A DNA stretch of 64,000 nt, taken from NCBI RefSeq assembly GCF_900411375.1, contig NZ_LS422998.1, positions 1 through 64,000 on the forward strand. The letters are read 5' to 3'. Position numbers and translations under genes: made by a program. The notes under the pieces are model-generated. The model did not search any database, was not told the origin of the DNA, and was given only the letters and a program-made list of their open reading frames with translations. This DNA comes from Lentilactobacillus raoultii. GTDB lineage: Bacteria > Bacillota > Bacilli > Lactobacillales > Lactobacillaceae. Shown in pieces: positions 16,703-26,568 of the stretch. Numbering within the stretch: position 1 is the stretch's first letter; each line of letters begins with the position of its first letter.

Positions 16703-18259
16703 TTGGACGAACAGAAGACATCTGATGTAGGTGTTAAAAGAAGCGCTAATCAAATTAATGGTTTTCAGCTTTTCTCAATGACTACCTCAATGGTTATGAC
16801 GGTTTACGGATTTGCAGCTTTGGCAAAGCAGGGTCCGGTTGCATTCTTTTATCTATTTTTGGCGGGTATCCTTTGGTTTATCCCAGTGACACGTACATCC
16901 GGTGAGATGGCGTCAATTGACGGTTGGAGTAAAGGCGGCATTTTTACTTGGGCTAGAAATATGCTGGGAGAAAAGACTGGATGGGCGGCGCTATTTTATC
17001 AGTGGATTCACATTACTGTTGGAATGAATACGATGATGTTTTTCATCATTGGATGTTTATCGATTTCAATTGATATGCCAATTATCAATAATAATCCCGC
17101 AATTAAATTTACATTGATGATGGTAATTTTATGGGGATTGATTTTGGCCCAGCAACACGGAACGGCCATTACAGGAAAAATTGCTCAGTGGTGCTTTAGT
17201 CTTGGCGTTATTATTCCAGTTTTCTTCTTGTTGATTATCTTTGTCATTTATTTGGTACAAGGTAATCCAATGTTGATTAACATTAATTTACACACGCTCT
17301 TACCTAAAAGCTGGAGCGGAAATGTCTTGGTTGGTTTTGTACCGTTTATGCTTGTTTTTGCTGGGGCTGAGGGATCAGCTCCACATGTTAAAAATCTTAA
17401 GAATCCACGTGTTTATCCTAAGGTTATGATGGCTTTAGCAATTTGTGCCATTGCTTCTGATATTATCGGAAGCATGGCTATTGCTGGAACGATTCCGGCT
17501 GATAAAATCCAACTGAGTGATGGAATTGTTTATGCTTATGGTGAATTAGTAGAAAAGTTTGGCATTAGCGTTGTTATTGTTGAAAAGGTAACAGGATTCT
17601 TACTTGCTGTAGGTGTCCTGGGAGAGATTAGTAGTTGGGTTGTTGGCCCTAATGCGGGAATGTTTGAAGCCGCCAAATCTGGATTCCTTCCCCCTAGATT
17701 TTCAAAAGCCAATAAATATGGGATAGAAACTAATGTCATGATTCTTCAAGGGTTAATTGTTTCCGCTATGGGGGCCCTGCTTACTTTTGGGTCTGGTAAG
17801 AATTCGTCTAATCTTTCCTTCCAAACCGCAATTAGTTTAACAGTTGCACTCTACACGTTAATGTATGTGTTATTATTTGCAAGTTACTTGGTACTTCAAT
17901 TTAAACATAAAGAATTGAATCGTACTTTTGTGGCTTCAAAAAATGCATTTTTTAGAAAAGTTTATGGTGTTTTAGGGTTGATATTATCAGCTTTTGGATT
18001 CGTCGTTACATTCTTTCCACCTGCTGAATTAGCACCCTCATCTCAACAAACGTATTTACTTTTACTTGGGAGTGCATTTGCAATTGTGGTGTTTATTCCA
18101 TTTGTCCTTTATCGATACCATAAGAAATGGGCTGGCGAATTGGGGATTCCAGTTACTCAATCACCTTCACAGGCAGGGAAGGCGACTCTTCCTGCGGGGT
18201 CTCAAACAGCACATGTGGTTTCTGGAACACACGAGGTTGATAATAAATCGTCACACTAA
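16703..18259 (+). CDS. gadC: Glutamate/GABA antiporter GadC
   Basis: This APC-superfamily antiporter imports glutamate and exports GABA; with GadB it consumes one cytosolic proton per cycle and provides acid resistance. It has about twelve membrane helices, the conserved 'VYGFAALAKQGPVAFFYLFL' helix near the N-terminus and 'GWSKGGIFTWARNMLGEKTG' near residue 75. The ~40-residue C-terminus is hydrophilic and His-containing, like the pH-sensing plug of characterised GadC. The start is probably TTG at 16703, ten bases after GAAGGG; an ATG at 16694 abuts that site. First gene of gadC-gadB-gltX. Confidence 0.95.
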   Translation: MDEQKTSDVGVKRSANQINGFQLFSMTTSMVMTVYGFAALAKQGPVAFFYLFLAGILWFIPVTRTSGEMASIDGWSKGGIFTWARNMLGEKTGWAALFYQWIHITVGMNTMMFFIIGCLSISIDMPIINNNPAIKFTLMMVILWGLILAQQHGTAITGKIAQWCFSLGVIIPVFFLLIIFVIYLVQGNPMLININLHTLLPKSWSGNVLVGFVPFMLVFAGAEGSAPHVKNLKNPRVYPKVMMALAICAIASDIIGSMAIAGTIPADKIQLSDGIVYAYGELVEKFGISVVIVEKVTGFLLAVGVLGEISSWVVGPNAGMFEAAKSGFLPPRFSKANKYGIETNVMILQGLIVSAMGALLTFGSGKNSSNLSFQTAISLTVALYTLMYVLLFASYLVLQFKHKELNRTFVASKNAFFRKVYGVLGLILSAFGFVVTFFPPAELAPSSQQTYLLLLGSAFAIVVFIPFVLYRYHKKWAGELGIPVTQSPSQAGKATLPAGSQTAHVVSGTHEVDNKSSH

Positions 18260-18283
18260 TTCAAAGAAAGGTTGCGTAATATT

Positions 18284-19723
18284 ATGACAAACAATGATGA
18301 ACAAAATTTGGACAGAGTAGATTTGGAAAAGAACTTTTTGGGTAGTATTGAATCTGGTCAATCTCTACCAACTGATAAGATGCCGGAACACCCGATGGCA
18401 CCAGATGTTGCTGCCCAGCTTGTCCAGCATTACCGATTAAATGAAGCTAAAGCAGATCAAAATTTAGCAACGTTTTGTACAACGGAGATGGAGCCTCAGG
18501 CAGATAAGCTAATGCTAAGTGCATTGAACACCAATGCAATTGATAAGTCAGAATACCCGAAAACTGCGGCAATGGAAAATTATTGTGTATCGTTTTTAGC
18601 TCATTTATGGGGAATTCCAGATGGGCAGAAAATGTATAAAGATTTTATTGGAACGTCAACTGTTGGATCATCTGAAGGATGCATGCTAGGAGGATTGTCA
18701 CTTCTCCTTGGTTGGAAACATCGAGCAAAAGCAGCTGGGTTTGATGTTGATGATCTCCATACACATAAACCAAACTTAGTAATTATGTCTGGCTACCAAG
18801 TTGTATGGGAAAAATTCTGCACGTATTGGAATGTCGAATTGCGTCAAGTACCCATTGACGGTGAGCATATGTCAATGGATATGGATCATGTAATGGACTA
18901 TGTAGATGAAAATACAATTGGAATCGTTGGTATCCAAGGGATCACATATACCGGAGCTGTTGATGATATTCAAAAGCTTGATAAGTTAGTTTCTGAATAC
19001 AATAAAACAGCTGTATTACCGATTAGAATTCACGTTGATTCTGCGTTTGGTGGGTTATTTGCACCATTCGTAAATGGATTTAAGCCATGGGATTTCCGAC
19101 TGAAAAATGTTGTTTCAATTAATGTTTCTGGTCATAAGTATGGAATGGTTTATCCAGGCATTGGATGGATCGTTTGGAAAAAGAACAATTATGATTATTT
19201 GCCAAAAGAAATGCGATTTCAAGTGCCATACTTGGGCAAAACAGTTGATTCAATTGCTATTAATTTTTCACACAGCGGTGCGCACATTGTTGCACAGTAT
19301 TACAATTTTGTCCGGTTTGGTATGAATGGATTTAGAGCAATTATGAACAATGTTAGAAAGGTTTCTCTGAAATTAACGGACAAGTTAAAGGAGTTTGGAA
19401 TCTTTGAAATTGTAAATGATGGTTCACAGCTGCCAATTAATTGCTGGAAATTAGCTGATGATGCTAACGTCAGCTGGACATTGTATGATCTCGAATCAGA
19501 GTTGGCAAAGTATGGCTGGCAAGTACCTGCTTATCCACTACCGAAAAATCGTGATGATACGACTATCAGTAGAATCGTTGTTCGTCCGTCAATGACGATG
19601 ACAATTGCGGATGATTTTCTTGATGACTTGCATTTAGCAATTAATGACTTAAATAAGAATCATTCGTTAGTTGATGCTACTTCAACTAGTCAAACTACCA
19701 CTCAACATATGGTGACAAAATAA
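18284..19723 (+). CDS. gadB: Glutamate decarboxylase GadB
   Basis: This PLP enzyme decarboxylates L-glutamate to GABA in the cytosol. The 479-residue length is normal. The PLP-binding lysine is in '[10 protein letters not shown]' (Lys at about 285), the PLP-nitrogen Asp is in 'IHVDSAFGG' (about 250), and '[12 protein letters not shown]' (about 127) binds the cofactor phosphate. The ATG follows AAAGG, 24 bases after gadC, so the two are co-expressed. The C-terminus, with His471 near the end, could act in pH gating as in other Gad enzymes (inference). Confidence 0.97.
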   Translation: MTNNDEQNLDRVDLEKNFLGSIESGQSLPTDKMPEHPMAPDVAAQLVQHYRLNEAKADQNLATFCTTEMEPQADKLMLSALNTNAIDKSEYPKTAAMENYCVSFLAHLWGIPDGQKMYKDFIGTSTVGSSEGCMLGGLSLLLGWKHRAKAAGFDVDDLHTHKPNLVIMSGYQVVWEKFCTYWNVELRQVPIDGEHMSMDMDHVMDYVDENTIGIVGIQGITYTGAVDDIQKLDKLVSEYNKTAVLPIRIHVDSAFGGLFAPFVNGFKPWDFRLKNVVSINVSGHKYGMVYPGIGWIVWKKNNYDYLPKEMRFQVPYLGKTVDSIAINFSHSGAHIVAQYYNFVRFGMNGFRAIMNNVRKVSLKLTDKLKEFGIFEIVNDGSQLPINCWKLADDANVSWTLYDLESELAKYGWQVPAYPLPKNRDDTTISRIVVRPSMTMTIADDFLDDLHLAINDLNKNHSLVDATSTSQTTTQHMVTK

Positions 19724-19752
19724 CAAATGATAGGTGGAGGGATGAATTAGTC

Positions 19753-21288
19753 ATGAATAATGAAGATAATCATAAAAATGTGAGGGTGAGGTATGCGCCA
19801 AGTCCAACGGGTTTTTTACACATCGGTAATGCACAATCAGCATTATTTAACTATCTTTTTGCACGTCATTTTGATGGCACGATGGTTTTAAGAATCGAGG
19901 ATACAGATTCGAAAAGAAATGTACCTCACGGAGAGGAAAGCCAAAAAGATAATTTGAAGTGGCTGGGGATTGACTGGGACGAAGGACCTGATAGGCCTAA
20001 TCCTAAGTATGCACCCTACCGGCAATCTGAAAGGACGAAAATTTATTCCAAGTACATCGAAGAGTTATTAAAAGAAGGAATTGCTTATAAAGATTACACA
20101 ACTGAAGATGAACTTGAAAGAATGAGAACTATTCAAAAAGCTCACGGTGTAGCCCCTCACTATGACGGGAGATGGTATGGCCGCAGTGTTGAAGATCAGA
20201 AAAGGGCGGCTGCTAGTGGATTAAAGCCTAGCGTGCGTCTTCACTTGCCACCTCATCACACTTATGCTTGGAACGATATTGCAAAGGGACATGTGTCTTT
20301 TGACAGTGACAACATGGGTGGCGACTTCATTATTCAAAAAAGTAATGGTATTCCAACTTATAACTTTGCTGTTGTAGTTGATGATTATTTGATGGACATC
20401 ACACATGTTCTTCGCGGTGATGATCATATTGCAAATACGCCTAAGCAAATTGCGATTTATGAAGCTTTAGGATGGAAGTGTCCAAACTTTTGTCATATTT
20501 CTCTGATCTATAATCCAAAAACTCGTAAAAAGTTGAGTAAGCGAGATAAAGATACGCTTCAATTTATTAGCGAGTATAAACGACAAGGGTATCTGAGCGA
20601 AGCAATCTTTAATTTTATTGCTTTCCTTGGTTGGTCGCCTGTGGGTGAGGATGAGATCTTTTCAAGAGATGAATTGATTAAGCAATATGATCTTGGTCGA
20701 ATGTCAAAGTCACCAGCATATTTCAATCAAGATAAATTAGATTGGATGAATGCTGAGTATATCAGAAAAGACTCAACTGAAGATTTGGTTGATCGAATTA
20801 CTGGATTAATCAAAGAGGGTGAAACGGATATCGCAAAAAAGTTGCAAAGATTATCCTTGACTAATCTACGGGAATTTATCTATCAGGTAACTAAAATCTA
20901 TCAAAATGAGTCTTATAAACTTACTGATATTATGAAACATGTTGACTTTTATGCTAATGTTTGCGATCAGGATATGAATTTGGAGGGTCTTGATAAACTA
21001 GCAAAGGATGATACGTTATCTGTGCTAAACTCTCTAAGTGATAGGATCAAGCAATTAAAGAATAGTCCTGATGATAAGGTTGACTTTAAAAAGATGATTG
21101 ATATGGTGAGTACAGAAACGGGAATTTCAGGAAGGAAATTGTATTTTCCACTTAATATTTCGTTTACTGGGAATCAATCTGCACCGCAAATTAATGAAAT
21201 CATGAATCTGTATTCGTATAGTACTATCTTAAAGTTACTTGATAAATCCATTAATTACTTGAAAGGTGATCAAGTACAATATTCATAA
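19753..21288 (+). CDS. gltX: Glutamyl-tRNA synthetase (gad-linked copy)
   Basis: This class I synthetase charges tRNA-Glu, and in lactobacilli also tRNA-Gln. It carries the HIGH-type motif '[10 protein letters not shown]' (residues 21-30), the 'RIEDTDSKR' signature and the KMSKS-type '[11 protein letters not shown]' near residue 258. At 511 residues it is near the usual length. GGAGG precedes the ATG, 29 bases after gadB. The gadC-gadB-gltX order is described in other lactobacilli; here both cognate tRNA genes lie 4 kb upstream. The C-terminal anticodon domain is rather divergent, so this may be a second copy. Confidence 0.95.
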   Translation: MNNEDNHKNVRVRYAPSPTGFLHIGNAQSALFNYLFARHFDGTMVLRIEDTDSKRNVPHGEESQKDNLKWLGIDWDEGPDRPNPKYAPYRQSERTKIYSKYIEELLKEGIAYKDYTTEDELERMRTIQKAHGVAPHYDGRWYGRSVEDQKRAAASGLKPSVRLHLPPHHTYAWNDIAKGHVSFDSDNMGGDFIIQKSNGIPTYNFAVVVDDYLMDITHVLRGDDHIANTPKQIAIYEALGWKCPNFCHISLIYNPKTRKKLSKRDKDTLQFISEYKRQGYLSEAIFNFIAFLGWSPVGEDEIFSRDELIKQYDLGRMSKSPAYFNQDKLDWMNAEYIRKDSTEDLVDRITGLIKEGETDIAKKLQRLSLTNLREFIYQVTKIYQNESYKLTDIMKHVDFYANVCDQDMNLEGLDKLAKDDTLSVLNSLSDRIKQLKNSPDDKVDFKKMIDMVSTETGISGRKLYFPLNISFTGNQSAPQINEIMNLYSYSTILKLLDKSINYLKGDQVQYS

Positions 21289-21300
21289 GGAGTGTGTAAA

Positions 21301-21342
21301 GTCTAACGCTTAGTTAAAAGCTATCACGTTAGGCTTTTTTGT
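21301..21342 (+). terminator. Terminator of the gad-gltX operon
   Basis: GTCTAACG pairs with CGTTAGGC, followed by TTTTTTGTGTTTT. Confidence 0.6.
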
Positions 21343-21618
21343 GTTTTAAGAATTCTCACGTTACTTGATTTAGTTAATAAAAAATTGTCAGGGACAACAA
21401 TCACGGTCTGAATAAACGGCTTTATGATTAGATGTGAAATTTAGGAGTTAGACGCTTTTTATACATAATTGCTATTTTGTCTAACGAAAATTGCAGTAAA
21501 TAGATTGATAAAATGCAGAATTCCGTATATGATATTCAATAATAAATTTATTAATATAATCATTATTAATGAATTTAAATTAATTACGTCTAATCGTAAT
21601 AGAAGGAGGTCAAAAGAC
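21343..21618 (+). promoter_or_regulatory. Intergenic region with promoter of the 307-aa gene
   Basis: TTGATA (21505-21510), 17 bases and TATGAT (21528-21533) form a good promoter reading into the gene at 21619. The rest of this ~275-base AT-rich gap shows nothing I can name. Confidence 0.5.
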
Positions 21619-22542
21619 ATGATCACAGGATTATTGGCAATGGTAGGGATTGGTTATTATCTATTCGCATATAAGGGAGTTGAAAAAGTCCAGCCTGATA
21701 TGGTTGGTCAAAGTAACTTTTGGCCTTCTCGAAAATTTCAAAAGATGGTTGAAAAGGTTATTAATGATAACCCGGGATATAGCTTACCTAGTGAAATTGA
21801 GAATATTGGTGACGCATATTTGTACACAAGACGTTATCCAAACAATGATTTGCCAGATTTAGAGGACAGGCTAGCTTTATTTGATGAATTTGAGGATGAG
21901 GTAGCAAGCCTTCGAAAGCGAGGGCTAGTTGAATTTACGAAATCACGATATATTGATAAATTTGACAAATCGTTGCAAATTTCAACGGTTCGATCAATGA
22001 AGATCAACGATGTTGTTAGATTATATCAAAGACAAGTAAGATTTTTATCGATGTTTATGGATGGCAGTAATTCATTTCAAATCTTACGGGATGTTTTATC
22101 CAGTGCATCTGTCTATAGTAGGCCTGACAAAGATAATTTTAAAGACCCTAAAGATTATGCTGGAAGTTTTCCATCCTTTCTTCATGACTTCTATTTTCAC
22201 AAATATATTCCATCAGAAACTGAATGGAAACTGTATTTGATGCAACAACGAATGGCAATTAATGAGATTGAAAATGATGTTTTTTTGTTTTTGAATCCTG
22301 TTAAATTACAACAAGCGATTGATACTGATGGGGAGGTTACGATTACTGCATTTTCGACAGTTGGTTTGGAGTTGCTTGCTAATTTATTGCAACCATCAAG
22401 GACAGTTTCTCCGTATATAGATAAGTTTGAAGAGGCATTTGAAAAGAAAATTTGGAAAAACTATTTCCCCTATACTTGGGCTTTAGTAAATGAAAGTGAT
22501 GCGAAAGTCCAAATTAAGAATTGGAAAAATCGCACAAAATAA
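21619..22542 (+). CDS. Membrane-anchored protein of unknown function
   Basis: The 307-residue protein has one N-terminal hydrophobic stretch ('MITGLLAMVGIGYYLFAY') and then a soluble, charged, mainly helical body. I do not recognise a domain. The start is the ATG at 21619 because a perfect AGGAGG is 8 bases upstream; the longer upstream frame has no ribosome-binding site. It is monocistronic, with its own promoter and a strong terminator. Confidence 0.7.
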   Translation: MITGLLAMVGIGYYLFAYKGVEKVQPDMVGQSNFWPSRKFQKMVEKVINDNPGYSLPSEIENIGDAYLYTRRYPNNDLPDLEDRLALFDEFEDEVASLRKRGLVEFTKSRYIDKFDKSLQISTVRSMKINDVVRLYQRQVRFLSMFMDGSNSFQILRDVLSSASVYSRPDKDNFKDPKDYAGSFPSFLHDFYFHKYIPSETEWKLYLMQQRMAINEIENDVFLFLNPVKLQQAIDTDGEVTITAFSTVGLELLANLLQPSRTVSPYIDKFEEAFEKKIWKNYFPYTWALVNESDAKVQIKNWKNRTK

Positions 22543-22556
22543 TTAAATTTGAATAA

Positions 22557-22605
22557 GCTAAAAATGTCATCTCAAGCTCCCATTGAGATGACATTTTTAG
22601 CATTT
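22557..22605 (+). terminator. Strong rho-independent terminator
   Basis: GCTAAAAATGTCATCTCAA pairs with TTGAGATGACATTTTTAGC around a 7-base loop. Confidence 0.85.
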
Positions 22606-22679
22606 GATAAATTTATTCGGAAATCAGTGGCAGGTTTTCGACTACTGGATAGGATTTCTGTGTTCCTTGCTTAGTCACC

Positions 22680-22877
22680 GTGACGGCTGCGTATTTATTG
22701 GCATGTTTTATAACCGTAGGAATGTTCCCTCACTTGCATAATAAATGGGCAAACGAACCGGTAAAGGCACACCCCGGCACCAGTCATATCAAACTGACCT
22801 ATATTAATGAAACTATGACGCTTATAGTTGGCGATAACGTGGAAGCTCTGAATTTATATTTGCTTGAACACTCGTGA
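22680..22877 (+). CDS. Possible divergent or decayed HicA-like toxin
   Basis: This 65-codon frame from a GTG has no clear ribosome-binding site. Its C-terminal half, 'NKWANEPVKAHPGTSHIKL', has the spacing of the HicA dsRBD fold around the catalytic His (GW...GSH), followed by a hydrophobic beta strand. It ends 48 bases before a HicB-like gene, the usual hicA-hicB order. The N-terminal part does not look like HicA. I see it as a decayed toxin gene or chance similarity. Confidence 0.3.
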   Translation: MTAAYLLACFITVGMFPHLHNKWANEPVKAHPGTSHIKLTYINETMTLIVGDNVEALNLYLLEHS

Positions 22878-22924
22878 TTACATGTGCAATACTATGATTA
22901 TTCAGGAGGATGGCGGAACTAATT

Positions 22925-23209
22925 ATGAAATATATGTACTATGCATTATTCAATTTTGACCAAGAAAGTAAAGTGGAAGTTACCTTTCCCGACTTTACAC
23001 CGAATGCATCTACTTTTGGAAATAACATTGCTGATGCTTTATCGATGGCTAAAGATGTGTTGATGGAGTATTTGCTAACCGCAGAGGACTACGGAGATAA
23101 GTTACCAGCACCAACTGTTGATCCACAAACGATTCCTCATGATAATACACAATTGCTAATCCCGATTCAGGTTGACACAACTATTGCTCGAGAGCGTGAA
23201 GAAAACTGA
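22925..23209 (+). CDS. HicB-like antitoxin family protein
   Basis: The 94-residue product begins MKYMYYALFNFDQESKVEV and shows the HicB partial RNase H-like fold: 'VTFPDFTPNASTFGNNIADAL' type strand-helix, with the 'DAL..A' helix and a proline-rich C-terminal segment. HicB proteins bind and neutralise HicA toxins. AGGAGG abuts an ATG at 22910 and lies 15 bases before the ATG at 22925, so the start is uncertain. No C-terminal DNA-binding domain is present. Confidence 0.65.
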   Translation: MKYMYYALFNFDQESKVEVTFPDFTPNASTFGNNIADALSMAKDVLMEYLLTAEDYGDKLPAPTVDPQTIPHDNTQLLIPIQVDTTIAREREEN

Positions 23210-23350
23210 AGTGTTAATAAGACTTTAACCATTCCCAATTTGAAATAAAAGATCACTATAAATAGTATTATACAAAAAGTGTAAGCGGGTACAAAATAAA
23301 GATGTTGTAAAACTTGTGATTTTGATTTCAAGGAATGGAGAATAATCACT

Positions 23351-25216
23351 ATGGTAGAAATTAAGTCAATTAATTGGGATGCAACTTATGATGTCGCTAT
23401 TTTGGGGTTTGGTGGTGCTGGCGCAACGGCTGCTCGTTTTGCGGCTGATGCGGGGGCAAAGGTTTTATTAGTTGATTCTGCTCCAAAGGGACATGAGGGA
23501 GGCAATACACGTTATTCCGCACAGCTAATTGGGACAGGTGATGATTTTGATGAAACAAAAAAATACTATAAACGATTAACCTACCCAATGGAATTAGATG
23601 AAAAAATGATCGACACTTATGTGAATGGTATGGTAAATATGCGTAATTATGTTCGTCAATATCTTGGAGTATCACCGGTTAGTATTAAAAATGATTTTCA
23701 AAAGGGCGATTCAACTATTTCACTAGAGAGTGCGGTTCGTGAATATCCTGAATATCCCGGTGTCAATTCATATGATCTGACTGTAGTTCATAAGGGGATT
23801 TTTGATGCAGCTCTTTGGAAGCTTCTGAGAAAAGCAGTCGTTAAACGATCTGATAAAATCGATGTTTGGTTGGATTCTCCTGCTAAACATTTAATTCAAG
23901 ATCCGGAAACTAAGGCAATTATTGGTATTCAGATTGAAAGACATCATATACTTTTGAATATTCGAGCACTAAATGGTGTTGTCTTAACGATGGGTGGTTT
24001 CGAAAATAATCAATCAAACATTCAAGACTACTTGGGAGCAAATCATTTATCACCATTGGGAACGGTATTTAATAAGGGTGATGGAATTCGAATGGCTTTG
24101 GAGGTTGGTGCCGATCTTTGGCATATGGATAACTACGAGTCTTTAGGGATGTTGCATGGCTTGTCAGTTGCTGTACCCAAAGGAGAACGTGGCCAATTAA
24201 TTTTACAATGGCCAGATGCCTTTAACGGTAGCATTATGACGATAGGCGATGATGGTAGTCGATATTTTAATGAGTCGGAACCCAATCGTCATGGGCATAT
24301 TTATGACCACGGTACGTGGCGAGTTCCTCGTACAAATGTCCATCCATATTTGGTTTTTGATCAAGCACAGTATGATCAAATCAAAAATCATGGTCATATT
24401 CCAGTTGTTGACTTTTTTAAAAAAATGATTAAATCTGAAGACCCATCAAATTTGGCTCGAATTATTAAAGTTAATCCCAAAATTTTTCAGCAAACAATAA
24501 CCACCTTTAGTAAATTCGCCAAGCAGGGACATGACTACGAATTTGGCAGAGATCCCAAGACCATGCGTCCGTTCGGAAGTGGTCCATATTATGCTTTGGA
24601 GCTAACAAATAATGTTTTAAATACACAGGGTGGACCACGTCGAAATGCACGTTCTGAAGTCTTAAATGCAAGTGGTCATCCAATCCCACATTTGTACAGC
24701 GCTGGTGAGTTGGGCGGCATTTGTGCTAATCAATATCAAGGTGGTGGAAATTTAGCGGAATGCTTAATCTTTGGTAAAATCGCTGGGGAAAATGCTGCTA
24801 GGATTAAAGATGATTTTAAAAATGATAAGATGAGTGGTGCAGGATCCTCAGAAAATCAGTATTCTCAAAGGACAGATGAACTTTTGAACAACGATATTAA
24901 ATCGGTTAATCCGTTTGCTGGTGTAAAATTGGGACCTAATCAGTATCTGGGTGTCAGTGATGATGGTATTGGCGGCCAAGTAGTTGCTCGAGTCACATAT
25001 GTTAATAATAAAATACAAAATGTTGAGATCGTTAAGCAAAGTGAAAGTGGTGATATCGGCGGTAAGGCTGTTGATGAATTGCCTGAAAGGATGGTGGCAC
25101 AGAACACCTATGATGTAGATGCTGTTTCTGGAGCTTCAACGTCTAGTCGTGCTATTAAAAACGCGGTAAAAGACGCGCTCAAGAAAATCGATGAGGGTAC
25201 AAAAGTAAAACGATAA
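23351..25216 (+). CDS. Fumarate-reductase-type flavoprotein with C-terminal FMN-binding domain
   Basis: The 621-residue protein has an N-terminal FAD-binding Rossmann motif ('AILGFGGAGATAARFAADAG', about 16-35), a flavocytochrome c/fumarate reductase catalytic domain to about residue 480, and a C-terminal FMN_bind domain (about 530-615). The motif DAVSGASTS (590-598) fits the ApbE site where FMN is attached covalently to Ser/Thr. No signal peptide, so it is cytosolic. Relatives reduce fumarate, urocanate or hydroxycinnamates using NADH; the exact acceptor is unknown. An alcohol dehydrogenase follows 41 bases later and might supply or balance NADH (inference). Confidence 0.88.
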   Translation: MVEIKSINWDATYDVAILGFGGAGATAARFAADAGAKVLLVDSAPKGHEGGNTRYSAQLIGTGDDFDETKKYYKRLTYPMELDEKMIDTYVNGMVNMRNYVRQYLGVSPVSIKNDFQKGDSTISLESAVREYPEYPGVNSYDLTVVHKGIFDAALWKLLRKAVVKRSDKIDVWLDSPAKHLIQDPETKAIIGIQIERHHILLNIRALNGVVLTMGGFENNQSNIQDYLGANHLSPLGTVFNKGDGIRMALEVGADLWHMDNYESLGMLHGLSVAVPKGERGQLILQWPDAFNGSIMTIGDDGSRYFNESEPNRHGHIYDHGTWRVPRTNVHPYLVFDQAQYDQIKNHGHIPVVDFFKKMIKSEDPSNLARIIKVNPKIFQQTITTFSKFAKQGHDYEFGRDPKTMRPFGSGPYYALELTNNVLNTQGGPRRNARSEVLNASGHPIPHLYSAGELGGICANQYQGGGNLAECLIFGKIAGENAARIKDDFKNDKMSGAGSSENQYSQRTDELLNNDIKSVNPFAGVKLGPNQYLGVSDDGIGGQVVARVTYVNNKIQNVEIVKQSESGDIGGKAVDELPERMVAQNTYDVDAVSGASTSSRAIKNAVKDALKKIDEGTKVKR

Positions 25217-25257
25217 ACACATTATAATTGTTTATTTTATGTATGGAGGGAACAGAT

Positions 25258-26352
25258 ATGCGAATTTCAACAGCAGTTGTGAACGATCAAGGAAAATCCT
25301 TATCTATTGAGAAAGCTGAATTAAGTGCACCAATGCATAATGAGGTGCTTGTTAAAGTTTTTGCATCGGGAGTTTGCCATACAGACGCAGCTGGTAGAGA
25401 TTTAGGAATGACGCCATATCCAGTTGCTTTGGGGCATGAAGGTTCCGGGGTAGTTGAAAGGGTTGGTGATGGTGTGACAACGGTTAAACCAGGGGACCAT
25501 GTTGTGTTGTCTTTTTCTTATTGTGGACATTGCGAAAATTGCTTAACTGGTCATCCGGCGAGTTGTGTTCATCTTAATGAGTTAAATTTTGGAGGTCGTA
25601 ATTTTGATGGCACTCATAGGATCCATAGTATTTCAGGAAACGATATTTCGACCTTCTTTGGTCAGTCATCCTTTTCTACGTACGCAGTTGTAGATGAACA
25701 CGGAGTTACAAAAGTACCAAGTACCATTGACATTAGCTTGTTAGGGCCGTTGGGATGCGGATTTCAAACTGGTGCTGGTACAGTCTTAAATTATTTAAAA
25801 CCGAAGTTTGGCAGCTCGATTATAATCTTTGGTACAGGCGCTGTTGGGTTATCAGCTTTGATGGCAGCAAAAATTATTGGATTAGATAACATCATTGCAG
25901 TTGACGTTCACGAGAATCGGTTGAAGCTTGCTGAAGAATTGGGTGCGACAAAAACGGTTAATAGTAATCAAGAGAACGTTGCAGAAGTAGCGAAAGAACT
26001 GACGAAAAGCGGTATTGATTACAGCATTGATACAACTGGTGTACCATCAGTTATAAAAGAGGCAGTTAACGTGCTTAAACCGTCAGGAACGTGTGTTTTA
26101 CTGGGAATTGCTGGTGATGTGACCTTTAATATTCAACAAGAAATTATGGGGGAATCTAAGCAAGTTGTTGGTGTGATTGAAGGAGATGCTGTCCCGCAGT
26201 TATTCATTCCTAAATTAATAAGGTATTATCAAAAAGGATTGTTTCCTTTTGACAAGCTGATTAAATTTTATGATTTAAATGATATTAATCAAGCATTTGA
26301 TGACTCGAAAAATGGTAACGTCATTAAACCAGTTGTAAGAATTTTTAACTAA
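25258..26352 (+). CDS. Zinc-dependent alcohol dehydrogenase (MDR family)
   Basis: This 364-residue enzyme oxidises alcohols or reduces aldehydes with NAD(H). Catalytic zinc ligands are in 'GVCHTDAAG' (about 37-45) and 'ALGHEGSGVVERVGDGV' (about 58); the structural zinc site is 'CGHCENCLTGHPASC' (about 90-104); the NAD site is 'GTGAVGLSAL' (about 196). It is closest in style to aryl/benzyl-alcohol dehydrogenases. GGAGGG precedes the ATG at 25258. It follows the FMN/FAD reductase gene and ends at a strong terminator. Confidence 0.9.
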   Translation: MRISTAVVNDQGKSLSIEKAELSAPMHNEVLVKVFASGVCHTDAAGRDLGMTPYPVALGHEGSGVVERVGDGVTTVKPGDHVVLSFSYCGHCENCLTGHPASCVHLNELNFGGRNFDGTHRIHSISGNDISTFFGQSSFSTYAVVDEHGVTKVPSTIDISLLGPLGCGFQTGAGTVLNYLKPKFGSSIIIFGTGAVGLSALMAAKIIGLDNIIAVDVHENRLKLAEELGATKTVNSNQENVAEVAKELTKSGIDYSIDTTGVPSVIKEAVNVLKPSGTCVLLGIAGDVTFNIQQEIMGESKQVVGVIEGDAVPQLFIPKLIRYYQKGLFPFDKLIKFYDLNDINQAFDDSKNGNVIKPVVRIFN

Positions 26353-26427
26353 GTTAGGGTTTAGAAGGTAACCGTAAATTGGCTTATACAAATCTCGGAG
26401 TTGCTAACAAGAAATGACCATATTTTA

Positions 26428-26482
26428 AAAGAATCCTGTGCAATCAATTAAAGTGTTGATTACACGGGATTCTTCTGTTTAA
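26428..26482. terminator. Bidirectional terminator
   Basis: AGAATCCTGTGCAATCAA pairs with TTGATTACACGGGATTCT; AAAA before and TTCTGTTT after. Confidence 0.75.
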
Positions 26483-26568
26483 GTTCAATAAAAGAATATC
26501 GATGATGATTAACGTTTTGATTCTCTTTAAGAAAATAGGTTGTCCATCGCTGATTCAAAAAAGTCGAC

